Shown: positions 14,233 through 25,421 of the stretch, piece after piece
Layout of the letters: every line of letters begins with the position of its first letter
Numbering within the stretch: position 1 is the stretch's first letter
Assembly (NCBI GenBank): GCA_009731375.1
Contig: BJOX01000143.1
Coordinates: forward strand, 273,482-337,481
Direction of reading: 5' to 3'
DNA: 64,000 nucleotides
DNA from: Paulinella micropora
Lineage: Eukaryota > Cercozoa > Imbricatea > Euglyphida
Notes under the pieces: generated by a model
What the model was told of the DNA's origin: nothing
The model's input: only the letters and a program-made list of their open reading frames with translations
Database searches by the model: none
Program-made: the position numbers and the translations under genes

Positions 14233-14290
<58 letters not shown>

Positions 14291-14297
14291 ATCTATC

Positions 14298-14346
<49 letters not shown>
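13986..14346. repeat. (CTAT)n microsatellite
   Basis: CTAT tetramers with CTAC and CAAT variants. Confidence 0.95.
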
Positions 14347-14781
14347 GTTACCTCCCATTTCCTCCCCGAGCCACGTGGCTTGCTCAATGTGCTTGTGTCT
14401 TTGTTTTTCGGGGAGTTGTTGAGGTGGTCGCGAGCTTGCGTCGCCAAGCCCTGCTGCTTCCCCTCTGCCGCGGCCTGGGGGGGGGGGGGGGGGGGGGGGG
14501 GGAGGGNNNNNNNNNNGTAGGTAGGTGATCTTAGGGGAGCTGTTGAGATGGTCGCGAGCTTGCGTTGCCAAACCCTGCTTCTTCGCCTCATAGGCGGCCT
14601 AGAGGCAGGCAGGCAGGTAGGTAGGCAGGCAGGCAGGCAGCTAGGTAGGTAGGTAGGTAGGTAGGTAGGTAGGTAGGTAGGTAGGTAGATATTCTTGGGG
14701 GAGTTGTTGAGATGGTCGCGAGCTTGCGTTGCCAAACCCTGCTTCTTCGCCTCATAGGCGGCCTAAGGTAGATAGATAGAT

Positions 14782-14839
<58 letters not shown>

Positions 14840-14848
14840 CGATAGATC

Positions 14849-14882
<34 letters not shown>

Positions 14883-14908
14883 ATAGATAGAATAGATAGA
14901 TAGATAGG

Positions 14909-15005
<97 letters not shown>

Positions 15006-15100
15006 GTAGATAGATAGATAGTTAGATAGATAGATACATAGATATAGATAGATAGCCAAACCCTGCTTTTTCGCCTCTGCCGCGGCCTAAGGTAGGTAGG

Positions 15101-15149
<49 letters not shown>

Positions 15150-15192
15150 GGATAGCCAAACCCTGCTTCTTCGCCTCTGCCGCGGCCTAAGG

Positions 15193-15286
<94 letters not shown>

Positions 15287-15290
15287 TCTA
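14347..15290. repeat. Repeated unique unit alternating with (GATA)n and (TAGG)n
   Basis: A unit containing GCCAARCCCTGCTTCTTCGCCTC and GCGGCCTAAGG occurs at about 14,440, 14,565, 14,740, 15,055 and 15,157. The first three copies are preceded by GGAGYTGTTGAGRTGGTCGC. GATA or TAGG arrays separate them. A poly-G tract of more than 20 bases (about 14,477-14,502) runs into a 10-N gap at 14,507-14,516. Confidence 0.88.
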
Positions 15291-16025
15291 GATATCTACA
15301 TTTTTGTAACATTTGTATAAAAGCGTATCAGGGCCATTTATGAAGGTGAGCCATACAGGAATTGAGCCATATTGCGAAGTTGCGAAGTGAGCCATATATG
15401 CGAAGTGGCGCGTGCACGGAGTTGCGGAAGTGGCACAATCCCCATTTGCGGTGGGGATTGTGCAGCTCCGTAAGTCCGAAAAGTCGGCAATACCCGGAGT
15501 GCCAGTTGAGCGGGGCACAGATGNNNNNNNNNNACATTAATACGAAGTGGGACATACCGGTTATTAATACGAAGTGGGACATACCGGTTATTAATGCGAA
15601 GTGCGAAGCGCCGAGAACATTAGCGAAGCGCACAAGCACGTGATCGTAAAATTACTAGAGAGCACTAGAGCGGACTCGAGCGGGACAAGGCCGGCCGGTA
15701 ATTTTTGACCCCTATATAGGATTTATAAAAATATCAATTTAATAATATATTATAATGTTTTCCTTTTTAAACCTTTCAAACAATTCAAATATATATAGTT
15801 AGGTTACTATTAGGCCGAAGTTTTAAAACTTCGTCGAGTCTGAAGTGTTCTTCAGGGACAGCTCAAGTTTGTATCACGGCATGCCACTGCGACTGCCGAA
15901 GGCTGTTTCCATGTTGACTAGGCCGATAGGCGGTCCGAAGGAGGGCGGGGGCACCTTACTGTGGGGGTGCGGGGGAGGGAGTGTCGTGGGTGCTTGTGGC
16001 GGCGAGCCTGAGCAGAGACTGAGGG
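15291..16025. other. unique spacer with hairpin, short repeats and a 10-N gap
   Basis: Contains diverged GCGAAGTGGGACATACCGGT units flanking a 10-N gap (15,524-15,533) and the hairpin described separately. AT-rich from about 15,700. No gene recognised. Confidence 0.6.
15433..15463. other. perfect 11-bp hairpin
   Basis: GCACAATCCCC at 15,433-15,443 pairs exactly with GGGGATTGTGC at 15,453-15,463 around a 9-nt loop. Function unknown. Confidence 0.7.
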
Positions 16026-16268
16026 AATGTAATATCCCCAATGATAGCTCGTAGAAAAGTCGGTAATACAACCAAACACACTGTCCTCAAAGCTGAGAAT
16101 GATGTCTCGTTCTATTAGCTAAGTGAAGCAGCAAAGAAAACTGCAACAGACCAGGAATAAAATAGCATCAGATCCAATCCGGGCAAATAATTCTGAAAAA
16201 CAGGTAGGTGCACCTGTCACCAGGAAAAGGTTACTTTTTAGCGGCTATCCGGGGTGTGATGCCTACAG
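16026..16268 (+). repeat. dispersed repeat C, copy 1
   Basis: About 240 bp roughly 85-90% identical by eye to 59,802-60,041 in the same orientation. Shared blocks include CCCCAATGATAGCTCGTA, AAAAGTCGGTAATACAACCA and GGTGCACCTGTCACCAGGAA. Both copies are non-coding. This looks like a short interspersed or terminal element. Confidence 0.85.
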
Positions 16269-17561
16269 GAAGCACTGTCATCAGGTGATTACTATAGTTC
16301 GAGCAGCCTGCCGGAAAACTGATGAAAATGATCTCTCTGAAATACAATTTTCAACTTCTCTATGTATATTACCAAATTTCAAATCAATATTAATATATTA
16401 CTGATTAAACATATGAATGTTTATTACTAAGTTTTTCACTCCTTCAAACTTTTACAATAATACTCAAGTAAATGATTAATACATTAATATATTATATAAT
16501 ATATTAATACTATAGAAAGTCAATGGCACAGTATAGTAAGTGCATCAATTCGGATTAGATAATTTGCTACTGAGTGTTCTTCGTATTAATAAAAACACTC
16601 AGACTCCGGCTACCCACACTACTCGGGGAGGGAGGGGGTGCTGTGACGGTTCGAGAAAAACAAATCATGAGTCCAGCAGCACACCCTCCTTCTATATGAG
16701 GATAATATTATGTATTCAAGAAATCTATACAATGAACGTGACCTGCTTGAAAACATCATGATCATGGCAGTGCTTAGTGGAAACTGCTCAGCTGTACCAT
16801 TATTGCGTGTAATGCTCACAATATTGTGGCACGGTTAGATTTTGCACCGCGTATTATAATAGTTTGTAACAGTCACGTAACGAGGAGGGGTTGTGTGCAT
16901 AATGGCTATCAGACTTTTGGTGTAAACATTGTGCGTCCGTAGCCTAGTGTGACTGATTTGACAATCTCTGTTGTATTAATAACATTATTAATATATTACT
17001 TACACTTAACTTTAACTACATTGCACCGGTTTGATTATCTCAGCTGTAATACTAGTGGCGCAACCTGTGGTTGGTTTCGCGGCTGCCGACCTAACACTTG
17101 TCGCCGACCATTGCTTCCTTTTCAAAACACAGTTGAGCTTCTGGATATGAGGTGATGTTATTTTAAAATAGTTGTGTTTTCACGACCAAACTACCAAACC
17201 TGTACTAAGTATATGTCCTAGCAAATAAATAACATTATTACAATATTGATAATTTACAACGTAATTATTGAATAAATCAAATATTGTAACTATATTATAT
17301 TATGAAATAATATTAATCAGAATTGAATATTCTATTTTATAGTTAATTTAAAATACGTAATTATGAATAAATCAAAAATTGTAACTATATTATATTATGA
17401 AATAATATTAATCAGAATTGAATATTCTATTTAATAATTAATTTAAAATAGTACTAAAACTTATAAATTAGTATTTTAAAATATAGTTATCTACACGTTG
17501 AGGCGGTTTGACACTGAATGGAAGCTGAGGTGATGCAGATTGCTTCCTGAAGCAGGCAGTT
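16269..17561. other. AT-rich spacer, no gene
   Basis: About 1.3 kb of AT-rich DNA. A tandem duplication of 96 bp lies at 17,260-17,355 and 17,356-17,451, differing by a few bases. No coding frame is convincing. Confidence 0.7.
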
Positions 17562-18518
17562 TCAAGTGTTATTGTATGTTATTAAATCTTGTTTTATCTG
17601 TTTTTGATTGTTTTCCTGAATAAGTAGATGCGATTCATCACCCTGTCCAGATGACTTCATAGAAACATCAAGGGAAATGATGTTGCATGCTAATACAAGT
17701 TTCTCCGATGGTTTGTATTCTTCAGCTTCAGTGCTTGGGTTATACATGGATTGTTTCTCCGCGTCACCACATAGCCAAGCGGGTAAATACTCACCTGTAT
17801 ATTGGCTGGAGCCAGGTGGATGACCCCATATGTTCACATGAATTGTAGACTCGAGAGCTGGATCATCGTCGTCTACTTCCACGTGGGTAACCTTTCCTAA
17901 GCTAAAGTTCTTCACCTTTTTTGCTTTGTATTTTTTAAGATTATTCTAATTTTCGTAATCTATCCACTCAAACACTATGAATGTGTCTACAGCAGGAAGA
18001 TCAGCAGCTGGATCAATCGAACCAACTTCGCTAGCACCGGTCTCGTGACCGCCTGCCTCGCGATCGCCGTCGATCAGATGTTGCTGTTACAGCTGCTGCT
18101 CACTCACCTGCCCATGAGCTTGATTATCAACATGAGCATTCTCCGACTGCGCATTTTTCGAATCACCGCCACCTATCAACAACGCCTGGCAAGCAATCAC
18201 TTTCATTCTTCTTTCTCTTCGTGTCATTTCTTTTTTTTAATTCTCTACTTCAATCTGCGCTGCAGTACTAGTGCGCTGGCGCTGGCGGTTGTGACCTGAA
18301 GCTCTTTCTCTTGTATCATCCTCTGCCTCCTCAGATGAGGAATTCTCATCCTCCTCATCCTCGTCGCTCGTGGACAAGCGGCGGCGGCGGCGGCTCCTGT
18401 CACCTGCAGCAGGCTGCCCAGCCCGAGGTCGAGGAAGAGCAGCTACTAAAGCAGAAAGAAAATTATATGTCACACTAATACTGAGTAACTGAATCGAAAA
18501 TCACATTAAGGAAACAAA

Positions 18519-18573
<55 letters not shown>

Positions 18574-21200
18574 CTTATGCATGCAATATACATATACCTG
18601 CATGTTGCTGACAAACAAAATTACATCGCGAAGTCTTGCAATCATAAACAGTAAGCTGAATTGGCCGTCCCTCCCTGTTGCTGCAGGGTTGACAATTCTT
18701 CTTGGACATGCCTGGGCGCATGTCCCAGACCATCGCTGGATTTTGCACATCAGGATGCATGCCAAGGTTGGCGTACTGACAAACCCTCATAATGCCTATC
18801 GGATGACTAATCAGACCGTCCTCTTCTTGAACGCTGAAATCGAAATAACAGATTTTCATCACACCCAGCTTGTCACTTCCCAAGTTGATACTGTCAGACA
18901 TCTTGGGAACCTCGATGTAAAGAGACGGCGTGAACTCCCGAAACAGAACGGTCGTTCGCTTGAGTAGCCTCCGTGCGGAGACCTCAGTTGGGCTGGTCGC
19001 ATGTCTCAAGGCTTCATAAAAATCTTTAGGACCACTTAAGAATGAGACACACTTAAGCATGTTAAAGAATGTATTGAGAAGTGCAAGAGCACTGTCTGTG
19101 AGACCGTACGCATGTCGAGGACAATAAGGAATGTACTCTACCGTCAGTCCGAAGTCGCTGTAGAATGTGCTGTAGTACCAACAAACTGGTAGCCAGCGGA
19201 AACCATTGCCAGTATCCCCTCTAAAAATGAGATGCGTCACATTGGGACATAGTTGATGTAGCAGGCTCTTTCCTGTGTCATGAGCGTTTTTAGTAGGATC
19301 TACTAATTCACGCAAACACATTCTGACTGTGTTCGCGTTCTTGTTAGCTTCCGTGTTAGGACGATTAGGCTTTGTGTAGATGATCCACACATACTGGTGA
19401 AGCAAGGATGAAACTTGTTGCTCAGCGCGGGGGATGCGAGTGGTTAGTGTTGCACCAAAGATTGATACTGACTTACCATCACTATCGTAAATACCACCAA
19501 AATCTAGCGTCAACATTGCTTCGTGAGGTGCCAGGTGCTGCTCCCGCCTCTTCGATTCTGGCCGCTGCGACGCATTCCACTTCACATGCTGGTCACGTGA
19601 TCGAAGTTTTGCATTCAGTGACTTCAATTCTTTCACACAATTTGCACGGCTCTTGTAGTGTCCCCATTTCCATGCATCCGAGGGCTCACCCTGATTAGTG
19701 CCAGGCTCGTCCTCTTCTGCAAGCAACTCTTCAAGCTCAGTCACTTGGCTTCGTAAGGAAGGTAGTCCAGAACACATACCACATAAACACTCTGGAGGCC
19801 TCTTCTGGATCGACACACCTTTCAGGATGTTGAAATAAAACTTGTTGTAGCTTCGAGGACGGTAGAGATTGCCATCGTTTGAATGAAGCGGATCATCTTC
19901 CATGTCTGATTCAGCCACCGCATATTCATCAGAAGGATCAGGCATACCTAAATCAATACCACCTTCCGCCAAGTTCGCAGCACGCGCAATATCTTTGGAG
20001 CATTCAACCCCACGTTGTTCACACTTGTACTGCTTGACGCCAGTTGCCTTGTGTGTCACATAAAGTTGCACGTTTCGTTTCCACTGATTACGAGTAGTAG
20101 CGCGCAGGAACTCTTCTTCTTTGTACTTGGGAAACAGCTGTGTTGCTACTAACAAAGAATCAAAACACGCACGGTAATCCTCAAAGTAAAAATCCACTGC
20201 CTGCTTCATCATCCAAGCTATTTCGCGAGTATCACCAGACCGGGAAGGATTTCTTTCCAACATCCATTTCCTCGTTGTGAGTTTCTCTTCATCAGGGATA
20301 CGTTTCTTCTTACCACCGGGTTTTTGCTGCAAAGTCTCAAATAGAGATTTCCCGATACCAGGATTGACTGATCTTTCTAGGTATCTTCTCTTGCATTCAT
20401 CCAGACTGCTTAGAGGAACATCAAACATGCTGGCTGCTCGCAGTCGAGGGATGCTCCTTGCTTTAACAAACAACAACAACAAAATATTAAACAAGAACAG
20501 CAACAGCAACAACAGCAACAACAGCAATAACAGCAGCAGCAACAAAATACGTACCGTGCATATGTTGATCATGAACATACAGAATCAACATATATAACAG
20601 GAGTAGCGCGGCGCGGCAGCACATGTGCATATGTAGAAAATTGACATTTTTACTCATAGCAAAAGACACTGCAACATACATAGAACTCCAACTGTTTCAG
20701 TGAACGCGCTACCACGCATCTTTGCTAGCGTGATTGCGTTTTCTGATAGCTTCTTGTGTATTTCTACCTGCAGTAAGTAGAAAATGTTTGATTGCATTAG
20801 CATGTCATAATTTAGATAGTAGGACGTTGACCTCTTCTGCGCGTTCAAGAACTCGTTTCCATGTCTCGCTTCGCTGCAAGACATCCTCGATCGTCAGGGG
20901 AGCAGCTCCAGCCCTCTTCTTTTGAATATCATGATTGATCGATTCCAAGACATCCTTGAAGAATTCAGCTGCTTGCTTTGCGCGCCTCCTTAACGCTCGT
21001 TGCTCAAGGTCGGGAGCAGATGTTGACTGAATCACACCAACAGAAAGAGCAACATGCGAATGTTTTCTACCTCCGGTAGGAGAAACAGTAGCAATGAGCT
21101 GTTAGATAAGTTATTCATGCTGACGCACTTGTTGATTGAAAAAAGCTAAAGGACCGCCAACAGTATCAAAGACAGAAGTAACAGAAGTTAGCATAGCCAC
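17562..21200 (-). CDS. Transposase-like protein, DDE/RNase H-like, spliced
   Basis: Exons follow from frame and GT-AG sites: a start not resolved beyond (GAA)n to 21,129; 21,098-20,832; 20,767-20,680; 20,460-18,598 (main); 18,445-18,296; 18,172-18,108; 17,945-17,562. All junction phases agree. The N-terminal exons are helical and basic. The main exon has Cys clusters (CLCGMCSG, then CQPCSNR and C-x(4)-CNFVCQQ), an Asp-bearing strand LTLDFGGIYDSDG and a second FRGDTGNGFR, typical of an RNase H-fold transposase core. A Glu/Ser-rich acidic exon follows, and the last exon resembles the small BAH/Tudor-like domain (FSLGKVTHVEV, then a WG) found at the C-terminus of such elements. In-frame TAA (18,087) and TAG (17,946) both fall inside the predicted 162-nt intron. 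The family name is not certain. Confidence 0.65.
18520..18570. repeat. (TA)n in a transposase intron
   Basis: About 50 bp of alternating TA inside the intron 18,446-18,597. Confidence 0.95.
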
Positions 21201-21208
21201 AGCAGTTA

Positions 21209-21310
21209 CAGAAGAAAAAGAAGAAGAAGAAGAAGAAGAAGAAGAAGAAGAAGAAGAAGAAGAAGAAGAAGAAGAAGAAGAAGAAGAAGAAGAAGAAGAA
21301 GAAGAGAAGG
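21209..21310. repeat. (GAA)n microsatellite
   Basis: About 100 bp of GAA upstream of the transposase-like gene. The open frames through it (poly-Glu on plus, poly-Ser or poly-Phe on minus) are artefacts. It hides the true 5' end of that gene. Confidence 0.9.
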
Positions 21311-21829
21311 AGGAGGAGAAAGAGGGAGAGGAAGAAAGAGAAAAAGAACTGAAAGTTTTCTGTCGCTTGCTCACGTCTACGTAGACAAGCAGACATACAT
21401 GCAGATATACGCATGTATGTGTATGTAGGTAGGTAGGTAGGTGTATGCATGTATGAGTTGCTTGTATGTTTGTCTGCATACGTACGTATCTTTTCTCTGT
21501 CTAAGTCTAAAACACAAAAAAAGCACAAACAAAACACAAAGACAAACGTACAAAAGGAACCAAAAAGCCCCCCAATAAATAAGCAAAAAAAGAACAAAAG
21601 TGCAAAAGCCAAGTGGACGCCTTTTTCTTGCTACTTTTTTGTTTGTCTTATTAGTCTTATTCTCAAACACACTAAAACACAAAGCCAGAAACACCAAAGA
21701 GACTACAAGAATATTGTCTTTTTTTGTGATGTTTGCCATTTGTTATGTTTGGTTGCATTTTTTCTTTGGTTTCCACTTCGTTGATTTCTACTAACTCACA
21801 ATTAAACGGCTAAGCTTAAGCTTTCGATT

Positions 21830-23505
21830 TCCTGTTTTGCTTTTTTGTTTTGTTTTTATGTTTCAATCTCTTGTTTTGTTTTTCTGTTTCAATCTCTTGT
21901 TTTGCTTTTCTGTTTCGATTTTCTATTTCGATTTCTATTTCGATTTCTGTTTCGATTTCTGTTTCGATTTCCCGTTTTGATTTTCTGTTTCGATTTTCTG
22001 CTTCGGTTTCCTGTTCTGATTTCTTGTTTCGATTTTCTGTTTCTATTTCCTGTTTCTATTTCCTGTTTCTATTTCCTGTTTCGATTTTCTGTTCTAGTTT
22101 CCTGTTTCGATTTTCTGTTTTGCTCTTCTGTTTTGATTTCTTGTTTCAAAATTTCTTGTTTCGATTTTCTGTTTCGATTTCCTGTTTCGATTTTCTGTTT
22201 TGCTCTTCTGTTTCGATTTCCTGTCTCGATTTTCTGTTTTGCTTTTTTGTTTCGATTTCCTGTTTCAAATTTCTGTTTTGCTTTTCTGTTTTGCTTTTCT
22301 GTTTCGGTTTTCTGTTTCGATTTTCTGTTTCGATTTCCCGTTTTGCTTTTCTGTTTCGATTTCTTGTTTCGGTTTCCTGTTCTGATTTCTTGTTTCGATT
22401 TCCTGTTTCGATTTTCTGTTTTGCTCTTCTGTTTCGATTTCCTGTTTCGATTTTCTGTTTTGCTTTTCTGTTTTGCTTTTCTGTTTCGGTTTTCTGTTTC
22501 GATTTTCTGTTTCGATTTCCCGTTTTGCTTTTCTGTTTCGATTTTTTGTTTCGGTTTCCTGTTCTGATTTCTTGTTTCGATTTCCTGTTTCGATTTTCTG
22601 TTTTGCTTTTCTGTTTCGATTTTCTGTTATGATTTTCTGTTTTGCTTTTCTGTTTCGATTTCCTGTCTCGATTTTCTGTTTTGCTTTTCTGTTTCGATTT
22701 CTGTTTCGATTTCTGTTTCGATTTCCCGTTTTGATTTTCTGTTTCGATTTTCTGTTTCGGTTTCCTGTTCTGATTTCTTGTTTCGATTTTCTGTTTCGAT
22801 TTTCTGTTTCGATTTTCTGTTTTGCTCTTCTGTTTTGATTTCTTGTTTCGATTTCTTGTTTCGATTTCCTGTTTCGATTTCTTGTTTCGATTTTCTGTTT
22901 CGATTTTTTGTTCTAGTTTCCTGTCTCGATTTTCTGTTTTGCTTTTCTGTTTCGATTTCCTGTTTCGATTTTTGTTTTGCCTTTCTGTTTCGATTTTCTG
23001 TTTCGATTTCTGTTTCGATTTCTGTTTCGATTTCCCGTTTTGATTTTCTGTTTCGATTTTTTGTTTCGGTTTCCTGTTTTGGTTTCCTGTTTCGATTTTC
23101 TGTTTCGATTTCTTGTTTCGATTTTCTGTTTCGATTTCTTGTTTCGATTTCCTGTTTCGATTTTTTGTTTTGCTTTTCTGTTTCGATTTCCTGTTTCGAT
23201 TTTCTGTTTCGGTTTTCTGTTTCGGTTTCCTGTTTCGATTTTCTGTTTTGATTTCCTGTTTCGATTTTCTGTTTTAGTTTCCTGTTTCGATCTCTTGTTT
23301 CGATTTTTCTGTTTTGCTTTTCTGTTTCGATTTTCTGTTTCGATGTCTTGTTTCGATTTTCTATTTCGATTTTCTGTTTTGATTTTCTGTTTCGATTTTC
23401 TGTTTCGGCTTCCTGTTTCGATCTCTTGTTTCGATTTTCTATTTCGGTTTTTTGTTTTGATCTCCTGTTTCGATTTTCTGTTTCGTCGTCTGTTTTGGTT
23501 TCATG
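21830..23505. repeat. Pyrimidine-rich minisatellite, 11-12-bp unit
   Basis: About 140 tandem units of TTTTCTGTTTCGA or TTTCCTGTTTCGA with TTTGC, CGGT and CTGAT variants, over 1.6 kb. Frames of up to 312 codons on minus (ENRNRKSKQE pattern) and 260 on plus (FLFRFSVSI pattern) are repeat translations without other coding signs. The sequence from 21,311 to 21,830 is AT-rich with no gene seen. Confidence 0.9.
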
Positions 23506-23708
23506 GAAACCAGAATACGAAATCAAAACAGCGTAACAAAATCGAAAACCAGAATAGAAAATCAAAAAGCAACGAAATAATTAATTATTTCGTTTCTTAA
23601 TTTTGTCCCGTGTTCCAATTTCCTATTCCTCCAGAGACCGGCACATAGTTGGGAGGAGACCTTTCATGCACAATACTGTGTATACGTTTAATTTGGTGCG
23701 ACACAGAC

Positions 23709-24002
23709 ATGCCGCCACGAATGAAGAATACAGGAAGAGCTACAACCGGCACGGTAGCGCCGGGGAAGCTTCTGGTGAGCGTTTGGTTTTTGTGTGTTGT
23801 GTTTCCTTGCTTTGAGTTTGTGTCTACATGCCAAGGAGCGCCCTGCGACAAGAAAGCGAAGCGCCCGCAAAGTCGCGTGCGTCTCGCCCACGGAGCCTGT
23901 GCCCAAGAAAGTCAAGAAGGTCAGGACCCGTCAGGACCCGTCAGGGCTCGTTCGTCTTTTGCTGTCTGCGTTTTGTGTTCGCAGAGCGTCGAGAAAGTAT
24001 AA
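23709..24002 (+). CDS. Small basic protein, two mini-introns
   Basis: Predicted exons 23,709-23,774, 23,836-23,919 and 23,985-24,002 join in phase to a 55-residue, strongly basic protein (ATRKRSARK in the middle, VPKKVKK near the end, the latter resembling a nuclear localisation signal). The introns would be 61 nt (GTGAGC to CCAAG) and 65 nt (GTCAGG to CGCAG). Without the second splice the frame reads on to about 24,024. Basic peptides like this package DNA in virions or sperm nuclei, but there is no family match by eye. A TATTATTAAAAG element follows and may hold the poly(A) signal. It is the leftmost gene of the compact island. Confidence 0.5.
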   Translation: MPPRMKNTGRATTGTVAPGKLLVSVWFLCVVFPCFEFVSTCQGAPCDKKAKRPQSRVRLAHGACAQESQEGQDPSGPVRARSSFAVCVLCSQSVEKV

Positions 24003-24104
24003 TCTTTTATTATTAAAAGCCTGACATTGTCTTACTTCTTGTGCCACGTCCTGCCCACCAAGCAGACAAGGACTGGTTTTGCTTTATAATTTTAATAATT
24101 ATTA

Positions 24105-25088
24105 CTAGAGCGGCTCCTTTGTTTCCCCCTCCTCGTCACAATAACCCTCTACCGCCGCAAACTGTACCTCCGCCTGTCTAGGCACCCTGCCGTGCTTTTT
24201 GTACAGTGCACATGCTGTTAAGGCGAGGAGCAGCAACAACACGCTAACCAGAGCACTGTTCCTACTAAAACTAAAAGTGCGTGCGCCCGGCTCCAACGCC
24301 GTCGTCGCAAGGGACGAGGTTCCGGGTACAAGCCTTTGCAACGCCGACAACGGGGGCTGTCCCGGGTCAGCAGCAAAGAGAAGCCAGACTCCGTCTCCGT
24401 CCTGTTTGGTCCCCGGCTCGCTGCTCAGACCGCGCTCATACAAGAAGGCAGCCAACGCCTCAGAGGCGGCCCTGTGCAACGAGCGCGGCCTGCCCGGAGC
24501 GGTCGAGCCGGGGTCGGCCCTTTGCCACTCCATCTCCTCCCGCTGCAGTTCCTGACGCTGCCAGTCCACGATCCTAGATATTATCTCGCTGCCCGCGCAC
24601 GAGGCCGCTAACACGCCCGTCTCCAGCGACAACAAAGCCTGCAGTGGGCGAGACTGCCCCTGCACCAACTCCGCAATAACTTCTTTGGCTCCTAGGTTCA
24701 GGTCCACAAACACACCCCCGAAACGCAACAGCACCAGATACTTCACGAACTCGTCGACCTCGTCGGGGCTCGCCTCCGCCGTCAGCTGTGTCTGTTCCAA
24801 GACACACTCCCGCTGCGCCGGGCTCCACGCCAGGTACTTCCAGTCAGGGTAAAGGCTGCCCCAGCGCGCGCTGCTGTCCAGATACACCGACAACAACTCC
24901 GAGTCCGGCGCTGTGCGCGGTGCGAATTGGTGCAGGATCCGCGGGATCTGGCAGGCGCCCTCTCCGCGCCCTGGCAGCCCCGAGCCTAACTCCGACAGCC
25001 ATTCACTGCAGTTCTCGCCGCCCCAAGGGGTACGCAAGGCTCCGGCGCCCCAAACACACAAAGCCAGTAGTACTATGCCCGCACGCAT
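24105..25088 (-). CDS. GT32-like glycosyltransferase with signal peptide and C-terminal anchor
   Basis: About 327 residues from the Met at 25,088; an upstream in-frame GTG is ignored because the signal peptide (MRAGIVLLALCVWGAGA) begins at this Met. Family features in order: IPRILHQF near residue 50, YPDWKYLAWS near 80, and VKYLVLLRFGGVFVDLNL near 125. These match the IPKxIHQ, NPxW and YGGxYxDxD blocks of the Och1/capsular-polysaccharide group. The usual DxD metal motif reads D-L-N, so activity is doubtful or altered. A hydrophobic segment (ALVSVLLLLLALTACALY) near residue 290 and a short cytoplasmic tail make it type I, whereas Golgi GT32 enzymes are type II. Intronless. Confidence 0.72.
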   Translation of the reverse strand: MRAGIVLLALCVWGAGALRTPWGGENCSEWLSELGSGLPGRGEGACQIPRILHQFAPRTAPDSELLSVYLDSSARWGSLYPDWKYLAWSPAQRECVLEQTQLTAEASPDEVDEFVKYLVLLRFGGVFVDLNLGAKEVIAELVQGQSRPLQALLSLETGVLAASCAGSEIISRIVDWQRQELQREEMEWQRADPGSTAPGRPRSLHRAASEALAAFLYERGLSSEPGTKQDGDGVWLLFAADPGQPPLSALQRLVPGTSSLATTALEPGARTFSFSRNSALVSVLLLLLALTACALYKKHGRVPRQAEVQFAAVEGYCDEEGETKEPL

Positions 25089-25421
25089 TTTGGGAAAACT
25101 ATTAAGGCAGCACAGCACCACAGGAAAGGGTGTGTGTTTCGATTATGAAGGCAACAAGAAAGAAAGCCCTCCCCACCCACCCCCCCCCTCTTTTCCCTCT
25201 TCCTTCCACCTGAGCCCCCTGAGCCCGGGGGGCTCAAAGAACAGGGGGGAGAAACCAAAAAAAAAACTAATAAAATACCACTGAGCCCATGCCCGAAGTG
25301 TCCTCCATTGGCACTCCCCTCCCTTCTTTTGTCGAGACTTTTTATTAAATTTTCTTTTATACTATCTTAGAGTCCCCCCTTTTTTCTCCTCGGATGAGTT
25401 CATGGCAATATAATCTAGCGA
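25089..25421. other. intergenic spacer
   Basis: About 330 bp with a C-rich tract (25,170-25,220) and AT-rich runs around 25,257-25,275 and 25,335-25,365. It holds the promoter of the glycosyltransferase gene and the 3' end of the next minus-strand gene. No ORF. Confidence 0.6.

Noticed and set aside
17946-18089. Stop-codon reassignment in the transposase-like gene (in-frame TAA and TAG)
   Set aside because: Both codons fall in a predicted intron with a GTGAGT donor and a TTAG acceptor that preserves phase, and ordinary stops are used elsewhere.
22627-23565. 312-codon ORF of Lys/Arg/Glu/Asn repeats on minus
   Set aside because: Produced by the 11-12-bp minisatellite; comparable long frames exist on the other strand and in other phases.
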